Positions 1 to 5,635 of a stretch of DNA of 9,494 bases are shown here, piece by piece (position 1 is the stretch's first letter; every line of letters begins with the position of its first letter). The notes under the pieces were generated by a model. That model had not been told where the DNA came from. It saw only the letters and a program-made list of their open reading frames with translations, and searched no databases. The position numbers and the translations under genes were made by a program. The stretch is taken from NCBI GenBank assembly GCA_910587025.1, contig CAJUKR010000055.1, positions 1 through 9,494 of the forward strand, in the 5' to 3' direction. This DNA is from an uncultured Christensenellaceae bacterium. GTDB taxonomy: Bacteria; Bacillota; Clostridia; Christensenellales; Pumilibacteraceae.

Positions 1-47
1 GAGATTCCGTATGGTGACTGGAGTTCAGACGTGTGCTCTTCCGATCT
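1..47 (+). other. Illumina P7 adapter with 8-nt i7 index (sequencing artefact)
   Basis: Bases 14-47 match the 34-nt Illumina TruSeq read-2 adapter exactly, beginning GTGACTGGAG and ending CTCTTCCGATCT. Bases 1-5 (GAGAT) match the end of the P7 flow-cell sequence, and bases 6-13 (TCCGTATG) sit where the i7 index belongs. The adapter points into the contig, as expected when a short-insert read ran through its insert into the opposite adapter and was assembled untrimmed. Genomic sequence starts at 48. An apparent open frame at 11-433 begins inside this adapter and encodes the peptide VTGVQTCALPI, a known contaminant signature; it is not a gene. Confidence 0.98.
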
Positions 48-361
48 GCATTCGGCGATACTTTCTTTATCTTCGCATCCCATGCGCGAAGTTCGTCGAA
101 GCTCTGACATTTATCGAGCGAATAAAGACGGTTGATATGTGCGTGACTGCCGAATTCTTTTATCGGCTCCCCTCCCACTCTTCGCGTAGGCGAATCTGGC
201 AAGCTCTCGCCCGCCTCGCGTTCCAATGCCGAAAGTTCGTCATACAATCTGTCGTAAACGTTATCCGCCACGGCAGGATCGTCAAGCACATAATATCGGT
301 ACGCATATTCGTTCAGCATACCGACAAGCTCCGTCATTCTGTTTTTGATTTCATCCGTCAT
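48..361 (-). CDS. ligA: NAD-dependent DNA ligase LigA, N-terminal part (cut by contig edge)
   Basis: LigA seals nicks during replication and repair, using NAD+ to form an enzyme-AMP intermediate. I translated this frame by hand: 104 residues from an ATG at 361 to the adapter junction. Seen: YAYRYYVLDDPAVAD and YDRLYDEL (about residues 20-42), the Ia-domain region that binds nicotinamide mononucleotide; then DSPTRRVGGEPI (56-67) and RLYSLDK (78-84), the entry into the adenylation domain. The frame stops just before the expected catalytic KxDG lysine. About 550 further residues (rest of adenylation domain, OB fold, zinc finger, HhH, BRCT) would lie beyond the edge. The ATG overlaps the pcrA stop as ATGA, implying translational coupling; the nearest Shine-Dalgarno, GAGAAG, is weak. 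The truncation is an assembly effect, not a pseudogene. pcrA-ligA adjacency is common in Bacillota. Confidence 0.95.
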
Positions 362-2535
362 AACTTCTCAATAGGCGCAAACGCCAGCGATAAAGTAATT
401 TTGCCCGTTTTCTCAAAATCGATTACAAGGTAAGAGTTCGCGCCCACATTCGTCACGCCGACAACGACACCCTCGCCGAATTTTTTATGCAACACCCGCG
501 TACCGACGGAATATTCGCCGACCGAATTGTTCTGTCTGACGGCCGTATTTTGCGCGGACACTCCGCCTATTTTGTTTTCATACGACTTGTATGCCCCACC
601 GTAGGAACCGGAATACGAACGATTTTCCCGAGCCGCAGGTTTTTTCTCCGCAAGTCGTTCGTCGATCTCCCCGAAAAAACGGCTCTGCCGACAAGGCTTG
701 CGTTCCCCGTACATGAATCGCGACGAGCAGTACGAAATATACAAACGCTCCTTTGCCCGCGTGATAGCGACATACATCAAACGGCGCTCCTCTTCCAAAT
801 CGTCGTTATCGTCCGTCGCTCTGCCGAGAGGAAACAGTCCCTCCTCCGCCCCGACTATAAATACGTTGCGAAATTCCATACCCTTGGCGCTGTGCACGGT
901 CGAAAGAAATACGCAATCGCCCGCACTTTCGTCACCCTCGGAATATAATGTGACTTCTTCGAGAAAATCGTCGAGCGTGCCGCCGCGATTCTTTACAAAT
1001 TCGTGAACCGACGCCACGAAATCGTCGATATTGAGCTTTCTTGCCGTGTTTTCTTCCGTATCTTCGGAATAGACTTCGCGAATAGCCGCTTCGTCTATGA
1101 CGGTTTCGGTAAGCTCGGCAACAGACAAACTGTCGACCGACGCCGATAATCTCGCAAGCAGATCGCCGAACGGCTTGACTTTTTTTATAAGACCTACGGG
1201 CAACGCCTCGTTGCCGATATCGACGAGAACATCGTATAATTTCTTTCCTTCGAACGCGCAATAATCGACAAGCTGTCTGACGGTGCCGTCGCCTATACCG
1301 CGCTTCGGAAAATTTATTATACGCAAAACAGCGTCGTCGTCGGCATGATTCGAGAGTACACGCAAATAAGCGAGCATATCCTTCACTTCTTTTCTGTCGA
1401 AGAATTTGAAACCGCCGTATACCTTATACGGCAGATTATACTGCATAAATCTCTGCTCGAGCAATCGCGTAAGCGCATTTACGCGCATAAGCACGGCAAA
1501 GTCATGAGGTCTGTAGCCGTCCCGCAAAAGTTTATTTATCGTATTCACGACGAAATCGGCTTCTTCCGTTTCGGTCGGAGCAGCATAGCATCTGAGAGGC
1601 TCGCCGTCGCCGAGATTCGACCACAATTTTTTTTCGATGCGCGATACATTGTTTTTTATGAGATTGTTAGCCGCCGTGAGGATATTCTTAGTCGAACGGT
1701 AATTCTGTTCGAGCTTATATATCTTCGCGCCGAAATCATCGATAAAATTCTGCATATTCGTGACGTTCGCACCCCGCCAACCGTATATGCTCTGATCCTC
1801 GTCGCCTACAACGAATACATTGCCGTGACCGGACGCAAGCATACGCACCAAGCCGTACTGGATCACGTTGGTATCCTGAAACTCGTCGACGTGTATGTAC
1901 ATAAATTTCCGTCTGTAATGATCGAGTACGTCCGGACAGGAATCGAACAACTCGTACGTTTTCAGAAGCAAGTCGTCGAAATCCATGGCGTTGTTGTTCT
2001 TCAATCTCGTTTCGTATGTCTTGAAAACGCTCGTAATCGCATTGATTTCGGGCATGTAAGAGTACTCTTCGGCATAACGCTCGGGTGAGTACCCGAGATT
2101 TTTCGCGTCGGAAATACAGCGCAAAGCGGTTTTCCAGAAGTTTTCGGCATCCGCGCCCATATCTTTTACGATCTGCTTTACAGCGCGTTCACTTTCGTCC
2201 TGTGCGTATATCGTAAAATTCGACGAATAGCCCAAACGCGAAGCATTGCGGCGAAGTATCTTCGCACACATCGAATGAAACGTCGATATCCAGATATCCG
2301 TCGCACCGGGAACGATAGCCATAAGCCTGTTCCGCATTTCTTCGGCGGCTTTGTTCGTAAACGTAATCGCGAGTACATTATAAGGGCGCACCCCGAGATG
2401 CTCGATAATGTGCGCTATTCTGTGCGTCAAAAGCCGTGTCTTTCCGCTTCCCGCTCCCGCCGTTACGAGAACCGCTCCCTCGGTATCGAGAGCCGCGGCT
2501 CGCTGCTGTTCGTTCAGTCCGTCAATTCCCGGCAT
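358..2535 (-). CDS. pcrA: ATP-dependent DNA helicase PcrA (UvrD/Rep superfamily 1)
   Basis: A 3'-5' SF1A helicase that acts in nucleotide excision repair, replication restart and removal of RecA filaments; essential in Bacillus. All signature motifs are present in order: Q motif LNEQQRAA (7-14), Walker A AGAGSGKT (26-33), Ia TFTNKAAEEM (58-67), Walker B DEFQDT (217-222), motif III GDEDQSIYGWRGA (244-256), motif IV QNYRS (277-281), motif V TVHSAKGMEF (546-555), motif VI YVAITRAKERLY (about 588-599). A Ser/Gly/Asn/Tyr-rich linker (about 636-670) leads to a C-terminal Tudor-like domain (about 673-725; VGTRVLHKKFGEG), which in PcrA contacts RNA polymerase. The 725 residues are normal for the family. 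The ATG has a GGGAG site 8 nt upstream. The frame overlaps yerC by 14 nt and ligA by 4 nt, so the three are probably co-transcribed. pcrB, found beside pcrA in Bacillus, is absent here. Confidence 0.98.
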   Translation of the reverse strand: MPGIDGLNEQQRAAALDTEGAVLVTAGAGSGKTRLLTHRIAHIIEHLGVRPYNVLAITFTNKAAEEMRNRLMAIVPGATDIWISTFHSMCAKILRRNASRLGYSSNFTIYAQDESERAVKQIVKDMGADAENFWKTALRCISDAKNLGYSPERYAEEYSYMPEINAITSVFKTYETRLKNNNAMDFDDLLLKTYELFDSCPDVLDHYRRKFMYIHVDEFQDTNVIQYGLVRMLASGHGNVFVVGDEDQSIYGWRGANVTNMQNFIDDFGAKIYKLEQNYRSTKNILTAANNLIKNNVSRIEKKLWSNLGDGEPLRCYAAPTETEEADFVVNTINKLLRDGYRPHDFAVLMRVNALTRLLEQRFMQYNLPYKVYGGFKFFDRKEVKDMLAYLRVLSNHADDDAVLRIINFPKRGIGDGTVRQLVDYCAFEGKKLYDVLVDIGNEALPVGLIKKVKPFGDLLARLSASVDSLSVAELTETVIDEAAIREVYSEDTEENTARKLNIDDFVASVHEFVKNRGGTLDDFLEEVTLYSEGDESAGDCVFLSTVHSAKGMEFRNVFIVGAEEGLFPLGRATDDNDDLEEERRLMYVAITRAKERLYISYCSSRFMYGERKPCRQSRFFGEIDERLAEKKPAARENRSYSGSYGGAYKSYENKIGGVSAQNTAVRQNNSVGEYSVGTRVLHKKFGEGVVVGVTNVGANSYLVIDFEKTGKITLSLAFAPIEKL

Positions 2536-2818
2536 TTTTCAATCTCCCGAGCGCCGTTTTATATCCGTCCGTTCCGTACTCCAGGCACTTGTTTATCCTG
2601 CTTATCGTCGCGGTCGAAGCGCCGGTCGAAGCGGATATTTCCTGATAAGTCTTTCCTTCCTCGAGCAGACGCGCGACATAAAAACGCTGTGTCATTGCCT
2701 GAATTTCGGACACGGTACAAATGTCTTCGAAAAAATCATAGCATTCGTCGACACTCTTCAGATTGAGTACCGCACGGTAAAAACTGTCCGTATTTTCGTT
2801 CTTGAGTTTGCTTATCAT
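2522..2818 (-). CDS. YerC/YecD family TrpR-like DNA-binding protein
   Basis: A 98-residue protein of the YerC/YecD group within the Trp repressor-like superfamily. Seen: an acidic helical N-terminal half (DECYDFFEDICTVSEIQAM, about 23-41), typical of TrpR-like dimerisation segments, then QRFYVARLLEEGKTYQEIS and a helix-turn-helix with recognition region STATISRINKCLEYG (about 68-82). The close match to YerC is recognised from memory. Family members are presumed regulators; the target and any ligand are unknown. In Bacillus subtilis yerC lies just upstream of pcrB-pcrA-ligA, so this linkage is conserved. It is the first gene behind the promoter at 2853-2881. Its 3' end overlaps the pcrA start by 14 nt. 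The ribosome binding site is modest: GGAG about 10 nt and AAGG 3 nt before the ATG. Autoregulation is possible but nothing in the sequence proves it. Confidence 0.9.
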   Translation of the reverse strand: MISKLKNENTDSFYRAVLNLKSVDECYDFFEDICTVSEIQAMTQRFYVARLLEEGKTYQEISASTGASTATISRINKCLEYGTDGYKTALGRLKNAGN

Positions 2819-2852
2819 GTGCCTTACGCTCCGTTCCGAATGTTTCGAAAAC

Positions 2853-2881
2853 AGTTTAACACACTAAAGCGCGGAAGTCAA
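2853..2881 (-). promoter_or_regulatory. Probable sigma-A promoter for yerC-pcrA-ligA
   Basis: On the minus strand TTGACT (2881-2876) is followed by a 17-nt spacer and TAAACT (2858-2853). The -35 matches 5 of 6 consensus bases, the -10 matches 4 of 6, and the spacing is optimal. The predicted start of transcription is near 2846, giving a leader of about 27 nt before the yerC ATG. The -35 overlaps the TGA stop of the preceding gene (2880-2878), so intergenic space is minimal. Readthrough from upstream is also possible because I see no terminator here. Confidence 0.65.
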
Positions 2882-3285
2882 ACATATTTCGTTTTTTCTT
2901 TATAATATCGCTCCCGAAGTTCGCGGAACTTGCTCGACAATTCGAGAATATATCTCTGTCTGTTTCCCTCATCCATTTCCTCGTATGCCTTCCTGTCCAT
3001 GAGTTGACCGATGGGATTAAGTACGTTCTCGTCGCGGTCGAGTATATCTCTGACTTTGATATACATTTTTTCGTCTTTCTCCGCGAAGTCGTCGCCGAGC
3101 GCGACTTTATTCCGTATTTCATACTCCTTCTTTCTCAGATCGCTGGCAAGCGTCAACTTCGAGCTATCCTCGGTTTCGGCGGAGAGTTTGTCACGTTCCT
3201 CCTGCATTTTCTGCCAATAGCCCATTTTCATACGCTGTTTCGCAAGCAATGCGCGACGCTTGATTTCGCTCATTTCTTTTTTCAT
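2878..3285 (-). CDS. Uncharacterised charged, helical 135-aa protein
   Basis: I do not recognise this family. The best start is the ATG at 3285, preceded by GGAGG with a 7-nt spacer; the frame is open further upstream to 3333, but that stretch holds the promoter. The protein is soluble, with no signal peptide or membrane segment, and very rich in Lys, Arg and Glu. Two highly charged helical stretches (about 1-35, beginning MKKEMSEIKRRALLAKQRMK, and about 98-135, including QRYILELSSKFRELRERYY) flank a middle part containing ENVLNPIGQLMDRKAYEEMD (about 82-101). This pattern suggests coiled coils and perhaps nucleic-acid or protein binding, but that is inference. It has its own promoter and lies just ahead of yerC-pcrA-ligA. 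The reading frame, strong ribosome binding site and codon use support a genuine gene. Confidence 0.8.
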   Translation of the reverse strand: MKKEMSEIKRRALLAKQRMKMGYWQKMQEERDKLSAETEDSSKLTLASDLRKKEYEIRNKVALGDDFAEKDEKMYIKVRDILDRDENVLNPIGQLMDRKAYEEMDEGNRQRYILELSSKFRELRERYYKEKTKYV

Positions 3286-3310
3286 CGTGGTGCCTCCGTG
3301 TTTTTCGGAC

Positions 3311-3319
3311 ATTATACCA
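3311..3319 (-). promoter_or_regulatory. Extended -10 promoter for the 135-aa protein gene
   Basis: The minus strand reads TGGTATAAT (3319-3311), a perfect TATAAT with the TG extension. No good -35 is seen; the best is GTGTCA (3341-3336) at a long 19-nt spacing, which an extended -10 does not need. The expected transcript start is near 3304, just ahead of the GGAGG at 3297-3293 and the ATG at 3285. Confidence 0.65.
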
Positions 3320-3324
3320 CTATT

Positions 3325-3344
3325 AAAAAGCAATGTGACACATT
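3325..3344 (-). promoter_or_regulatory. Palindrome AATGTG-T-CACATT upstream of the -10, with T-tract
   Basis: The 13-base perfect inverted repeat AATGTGTCACATT occupies 3344-3332 and is followed by GC and five T's (3329-3325). It sits at the -35 position of the promoter whose TATAAT is at 3316-3311. It may be an operator for a dimeric regulator, or a weak terminator for the TfoX-like gene (5-bp stem, 3-nt loop, T5). The short AT-rich stem favours the operator reading slightly. No regulator can be named. Confidence 0.35.
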
Positions 3345-3379
3345 CGACAAAATACGTCGGAATAAGTTAATATACGATG

Positions 3380-3691
3380 TTATTTTCGTTTCTTTGGAAT
3401 CGGCAATTCGTCGAGCATTGCGGGAAGCAACCTGCTCAGAAGCTCCGTATCTTCCACATCGACGGACAGCATCTCTTTTGCTCCGGGATACGGAATCTCC
3501 TTCCGCGCGTCCGCCAAAAATTCCAGCGAAGAAGGCGTAATTTTGATAAGCACCCTGTTGTCGTAAATTCCGCCGAAAACTCTGCCGAAATAATACAAAA
3601 CATACTCGCCCATCATGGGGCGGCTCGAAGTACCGTCGATCTTCGACAGGCACTCGGTTACAAATTCGAAAAATTCCTTACTTGTTGCCAT
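3380..3691 (-). CDS. TfoX N-terminal domain protein
   Basis: A 103-residue protein made of a single TfoX/Sxy N-terminal domain. Seen: MATSKEFFEFVTECLSKID, then RPMMGEYVLYYFGRVFGGIYDNRVLIKITP (about 24-53), the family core with the MMGEY segment, then YPGAKEML (about 68-75) and a basic tail IPKKRK. TfoX/Sxy is a competence regulator in gamma-proteobacteria, but stand-alone N-domain proteins in Bacillota have no established role, so no competence function should be assumed. I chose the ATG at 3691, not the upstream in-frame codon at 3715, because GAGG lies 6 nt before it, the family starts here, and the longer form would run into the rpsU terminator. It lies just behind that terminator and has no convincing promoter of its own, so expression may depend on readthrough. 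Confidence 0.88.
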   Translation of the reverse strand: MATSKEFFEFVTECLSKIDGTSSRPMMGEYVLYYFGRVFGGIYDNRVLIKITPSSLEFLADARKEIPYPGAKEMLSVDVEDTELLSRLLPAMLDELPIPKKRK

Positions 3692-3706
3692 AATAAACCT
3701 CGATCG

Positions 3707-3749
3707 TTTATACAAAAAGGTTTTCGGATATATAACCCGAAAACCTTTT
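3707..3749 (-). terminator. Intrinsic terminator of rpsU
   Basis: On the minus strand a perfect 13-bp stem, AAAAGGTTTTCGG (3749-3737) pairing with CCGAAAACCTTTT (3727-3715), encloses a 9-nt loop (3736-3728). With the T before it, the descending arm ends in a run of five T's and continues TGTATAAA. It starts 9 nt after the rpsU stop. The sequence could also terminate in the other direction (TTTTATT on the plus strand), but no plus-strand gene needs it. Confidence 0.88.
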
Positions 3750-3758
3750 ATTGCGTGA

Positions 3759-3938
3759 TTAACCTTTATTGCCGCGCTTGCGTGCAGCTTCCGACTTTTT
3801 CTTTCTTCTTACGGAAGGTTTTTCATAGTATTCCTTCTTACGAAGATCGCCGAGAATATTATCCTTCTGACACTTTCTCTTAAAACGCTTGAGCGCGCTT
3901 TCAAGCGACTCGTTTTCGCCTACTTTGACTACGGACAC
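3759..3938 (-). CDS. rpsU: Small-subunit ribosomal protein S21 (bS21)
   Basis: A component of the 30S subunit, located near the 3' end of 16S rRNA where mRNA is recruited. The 59-residue product contains the family core VKVGENESLESALKRFKR (about 4-21), then YYEKPSVRRKKKSEAARKR (about 37-55), with a strongly basic C-terminus and normal length. I place the start at a GTG (3938), since AGGTGG lies about 9 nt upstream and the family begins MSxVKVGENE. The open frame continues 8 codons upstream through the ribosome binding site and is not coding there. rpsU has its own near-consensus promoter and a strong terminator, so it is expressed independently of the preceding cluster. hinT-rpsU order is common in Bacillota; yqeY, which often follows, is absent. 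Confidence 0.97.
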   Translation of the reverse strand: MSVVKVGENESLESALKRFKRKCQKDNILGDLRKKEYYEKPSVRRKKKSEAARKRGNKG

Positions 3939-3946
3939 GGAATTAC

Positions 3947-3967
3947 ACCACCTTTCCCGCAAGGGGT
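3947..3967 (-). promoter_or_regulatory. rpsU leader hairpin covering its ribosome binding site
   Basis: In the rpsU leader, ACC-CCTT (3967-3961) can pair with AAGG-GGT (3954-3951 and 3949-3947) around a 6-nt loop GCGGGA, leaving one bulged U at 3950. This would bury the AGGTGG ribosome binding site (3953-3948). A second small hairpin just upstream, TCGAT-GAAA-ATCGA (3988-3975), has a GNRA tetraloop. Together they could form a translational control element, perhaps autogenous control by S21. The pairing is seen; the function is inference. Confidence 0.4.
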
Positions 3968-3996
3968 AAATCTATCGATTTTCATCGACGCACTGT

Positions 3997-4025
3997 ATTT
4001 TAACATGAATAAACTTTTTTGTCAA
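3997..4025 (-). promoter_or_regulatory. Strong sigma-A promoter for rpsU
   Basis: On the minus strand TTGACA (4025-4020, a perfect -35) is separated by exactly 17 nt from TAAAAT (4002-3997, 5 of 6), with a TG extension at 4005-4004. It is the best promoter in the window. The predicted transcript start is near 3990, leaving a leader of about 50 nt before the GTG start codon. Confidence 0.88.
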
Positions 4026-4045
4026 GCGCAAACGGCTTTTTGCGC
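4026..4045 (-). other. Hairpin after hinT, possible weak terminator
   Basis: GCGCAAA (4045-4039) can pair with TTTGCGC (4032-4026) around a 6-nt loop. It begins 5 nt after the hinT stop and directly abuts the rpsU -35 box. No T-tract follows (TTGACAAAAAAG), so it is not a classic intrinsic terminator; it may instead stabilise the 3' end of the upstream transcript. Confidence 0.4.
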
Positions 4046-4050
4046 GGAAA

Positions 4051-4395
4051 TTATTTCTTCAGATCGGGAAAATCGAGCGGTTGACCCGCCAGTATATGAA
4101 CATGCAGATGAAAAACCGTCTGACCCGCATCATCCCCCTGATTGACCATAAGACGATATCCTCCGTTTAATCCGAGTTTGTCCGATAATGCGGGAATTTT
4201 ACGGAGCGCGCGGGCAAAAGATTCGGCATCCGCATCGGTCATATCCGAAATAAGTTTATAATGACGTTTTGGTATCATCAGATAATGTTTCGCCGCTTTG
4301 GGCTCGATATCTCGTATGATAAACATATCTTCGTCTTCGTACAGTTTTTCGGACGGTATCTCGCCGTCGCGGATCTTGCAAAAAACACAATCCAT
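4051..4395 (-). CDS. hinT: HIT family protein, HinT-like purine nucleoside phosphoramidase
   Basis: A 114-residue histidine-triad protein. HinT enzymes hydrolyse the P-N bond of adenosine phosphoramidates and aminoacyl-adenylates, as cytosolic homodimers. Seen: the usual N-terminus CVFCKI (Cys3, Cys6, often metal-binding in this branch), His37 in KHYLMIPKRH, the conserved VNQGDDAGQTVFHLHVHIL (84-102), and the triad His96-x-His98-x-His100, with His98 expected to be the nucleophile. Length is typical of the short HinT branch, not the longer GalT or Fhit branches. The ATG has GGAG about 9 nt upstream, and the gene starts 1 nt after the mtaB stop, so it is the last gene of the prmA-rsmE-mtaB-hinT cluster. 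The true in vivo substrate is not established. Confidence 0.95.
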   Translation of the reverse strand: MDCVFCKIRDGEIPSEKLYEDEDMFIIRDIEPKAAKHYLMIPKRHYKLISDMTDADAESFARALRKIPALSDKLGLNGGYRLMVNQGDDAGQTVFHLHVHILAGQPLDFPDLKK

Positions 4396-4396
4396 T

Positions 4397-5635
4397 TTAT
4401 TTTACTCCTTCTTTATACAGTTCTTTTACAGTAACATTTCCGATCTCGCCTGCGCTTCCGTTCCCGTACACGCGGACATAATTTTCCGCATATCCGGACG
4501 CCAGACCGTCGGATTCCTCTTCGAAATACACAGACAGAGTTTTACATATTTGTTTTTCAAGAAAATTTCTTTTGGATTCCGACTTGATCTCAAGTAATTC
4601 GCGCGCACGCAAACGACGCTCCTCCATAGGTATCTGCTTCATTTCCGCGGCGCGTGTACCCTTTCTCTCGCTGTACGGGAATACATGAATATCCGAAAAT
4701 CCCACACGCTTTACGAACTCGCATGTGTCGACAAAATCACGCTCGCTTTCGGTCGGAAATCCCGTTATTATATCGGTGGTAATGCCCGCGTTCGGGAAAT
4801 ATTTTCTTATCAATCCGACTTTGCCGAGATATTCGTCGGTCGTATAATGTCTGTTCATACCGCGAAGCACGTTATCCGAACCCGACTGCAAAGACAAATG
4901 AAAATGTTCGCAAAACCCCGACGATCTCATTGCTTCGAGCAGCCCTTCGTCGACAACCGAACATTCGAACGAACTCATACGCTTCCTGACGTTTACCCTG
5001 CCGAGCGCGATAACGAGTTCGGTCAAAGACGCGCCTATATCTTTACCGTACGACGACACATCTATCCCCGTCAATACGATCTCTTTCGTATGAGCAGACG
5101 CTTCTCTCGCTTCGTCAAGCACCGAATCGATCGATCTCGAGCGCGAACGACCGCGCAAATACGGTATGATACAATACGAACAAAAATTATTGCATCCGTC
5201 CTGAACTTTGATAAAATCGCGCGTTTTTTCGTGCGACGGAGTATTCATATACTCGAAATAATCCGGCACTTTACCGCAAAAAACGGGCGAATCGCATACT
5301 ATGTCAGACATAATTGCGGACAAAATATCATTTTTTTTGCCATTTCCGCCTATATATACCACATTTTTATATTTCGAATACACCTCGGGATCGTTCTGAC
5401 TGCTGCAACCGCAAACATATATCCGCGCGGAACCGTTGGCTTTGACCGCCTTTCCGATATATTGCCTACTCTTTCTGTCGGCTTCCGCCGTCACCGAACA
5501 TGTATTCACGACATAAGCGTCGGCATATACGAGATCTTCAGTCACATCATGTCCCGCTTCTCTGAGCGACGACACGATCGAACGACTTTCGCATTCGTTT
5601 ACCTTGCATCCCAAAGTGAGTACGGATATTTTCAT
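4397..5635 (-). CDS. mtaB: tRNA (N6-threonylcarbamoyladenosine(37)-C2)-methylthiotransferase MtaB
   Basis: A radical-SAM methylthiotransferase that converts t6A37 to ms2t6A37 in tRNAs reading ANN codons, aiding decoding of Lys codons. With the ATG at 5635 the protein has 412 residues. The UPF0004 domain carries three cysteines for the auxiliary Fe-S cluster: Cys10 (TLGCKVN), Cys46 (NTCSVT) and Cys77 (CGCSSQ). The radical-SAM cluster motif CNNFCSYC gives Cys148, Cys152 and Cys155, followed by IIPYLRGRSRSR. A TRAM-like RNA-binding domain ends the protein (about 353-412). TLGCKVN points to MtaB over MiaB or RimO. A GTG lies two codons upstream at 5641, but the GGGGGAG site is 5 nt from the ATG and abuts the GTG, so the ATG is preferred. 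That ATG overlaps the rsmE stop as ATGA, implying coupling. Confidence 0.96.
   Translation of the reverse strand: MKISVLTLGCKVNECESRSIVSSLREAGHDVTEDLVYADAYVVNTCSVTAEADRKSRQYIGKAVKANGSARIYVCGCSSQNDPEVYSKYKNVVYIGGNGKKNDILSAIMSDIVCDSPVFCGKVPDYFEYMNTPSHEKTRDFIKVQDGCNNFCSYCIIPYLRGRSRSRSIDSVLDEAREASAHTKEIVLTGIDVSSYGKDIGASLTELVIALGRVNVRKRMSSFECSVVDEGLLEAMRSSGFCEHFHLSLQSGSDNVLRGMNRHYTTDEYLGKVGLIRKYFPNAGITTDIITGFPTESERDFVDTCEFVKRVGFSDIHVFPYSERKGTRAAEMKQIPMEERRLRARELLEIKSESKRNFLEKQICKTLSVYFEEESDGLASGYAENYVRVYGNGSAGEIGNVTVKELYKEGVK

Noticed and set aside
48..361. ligA as a pseudogene
   Set aside because: The frame is intact with conserved motifs up to the adapter junction; only the contig edge truncates it.
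11..433. Plus-strand 140-aa open frame at the left edge
   Set aside because: It begins in Illumina adapter and then runs antisense to ligA and the 3' end of pcrA.
1345..2088. Plus-strand 247-aa open frame
   Set aside because: It lies wholly antisense to the conserved helicase core of pcrA and shows no recognisable domain.
3380..3691. Natural competence regulator (TfoX/Sxy)
   Set aside because: Only the N-terminal domain is present, and this domain alone has no demonstrated competence role in Bacillota.
3707..3735. Promoter for the TfoX-domain gene (TATAAA at 3712-3707)
   Set aside because: The -35 match is poor (TTATAT), it overlaps the terminator stem, and the start would leave about 9 nt before the ATG.
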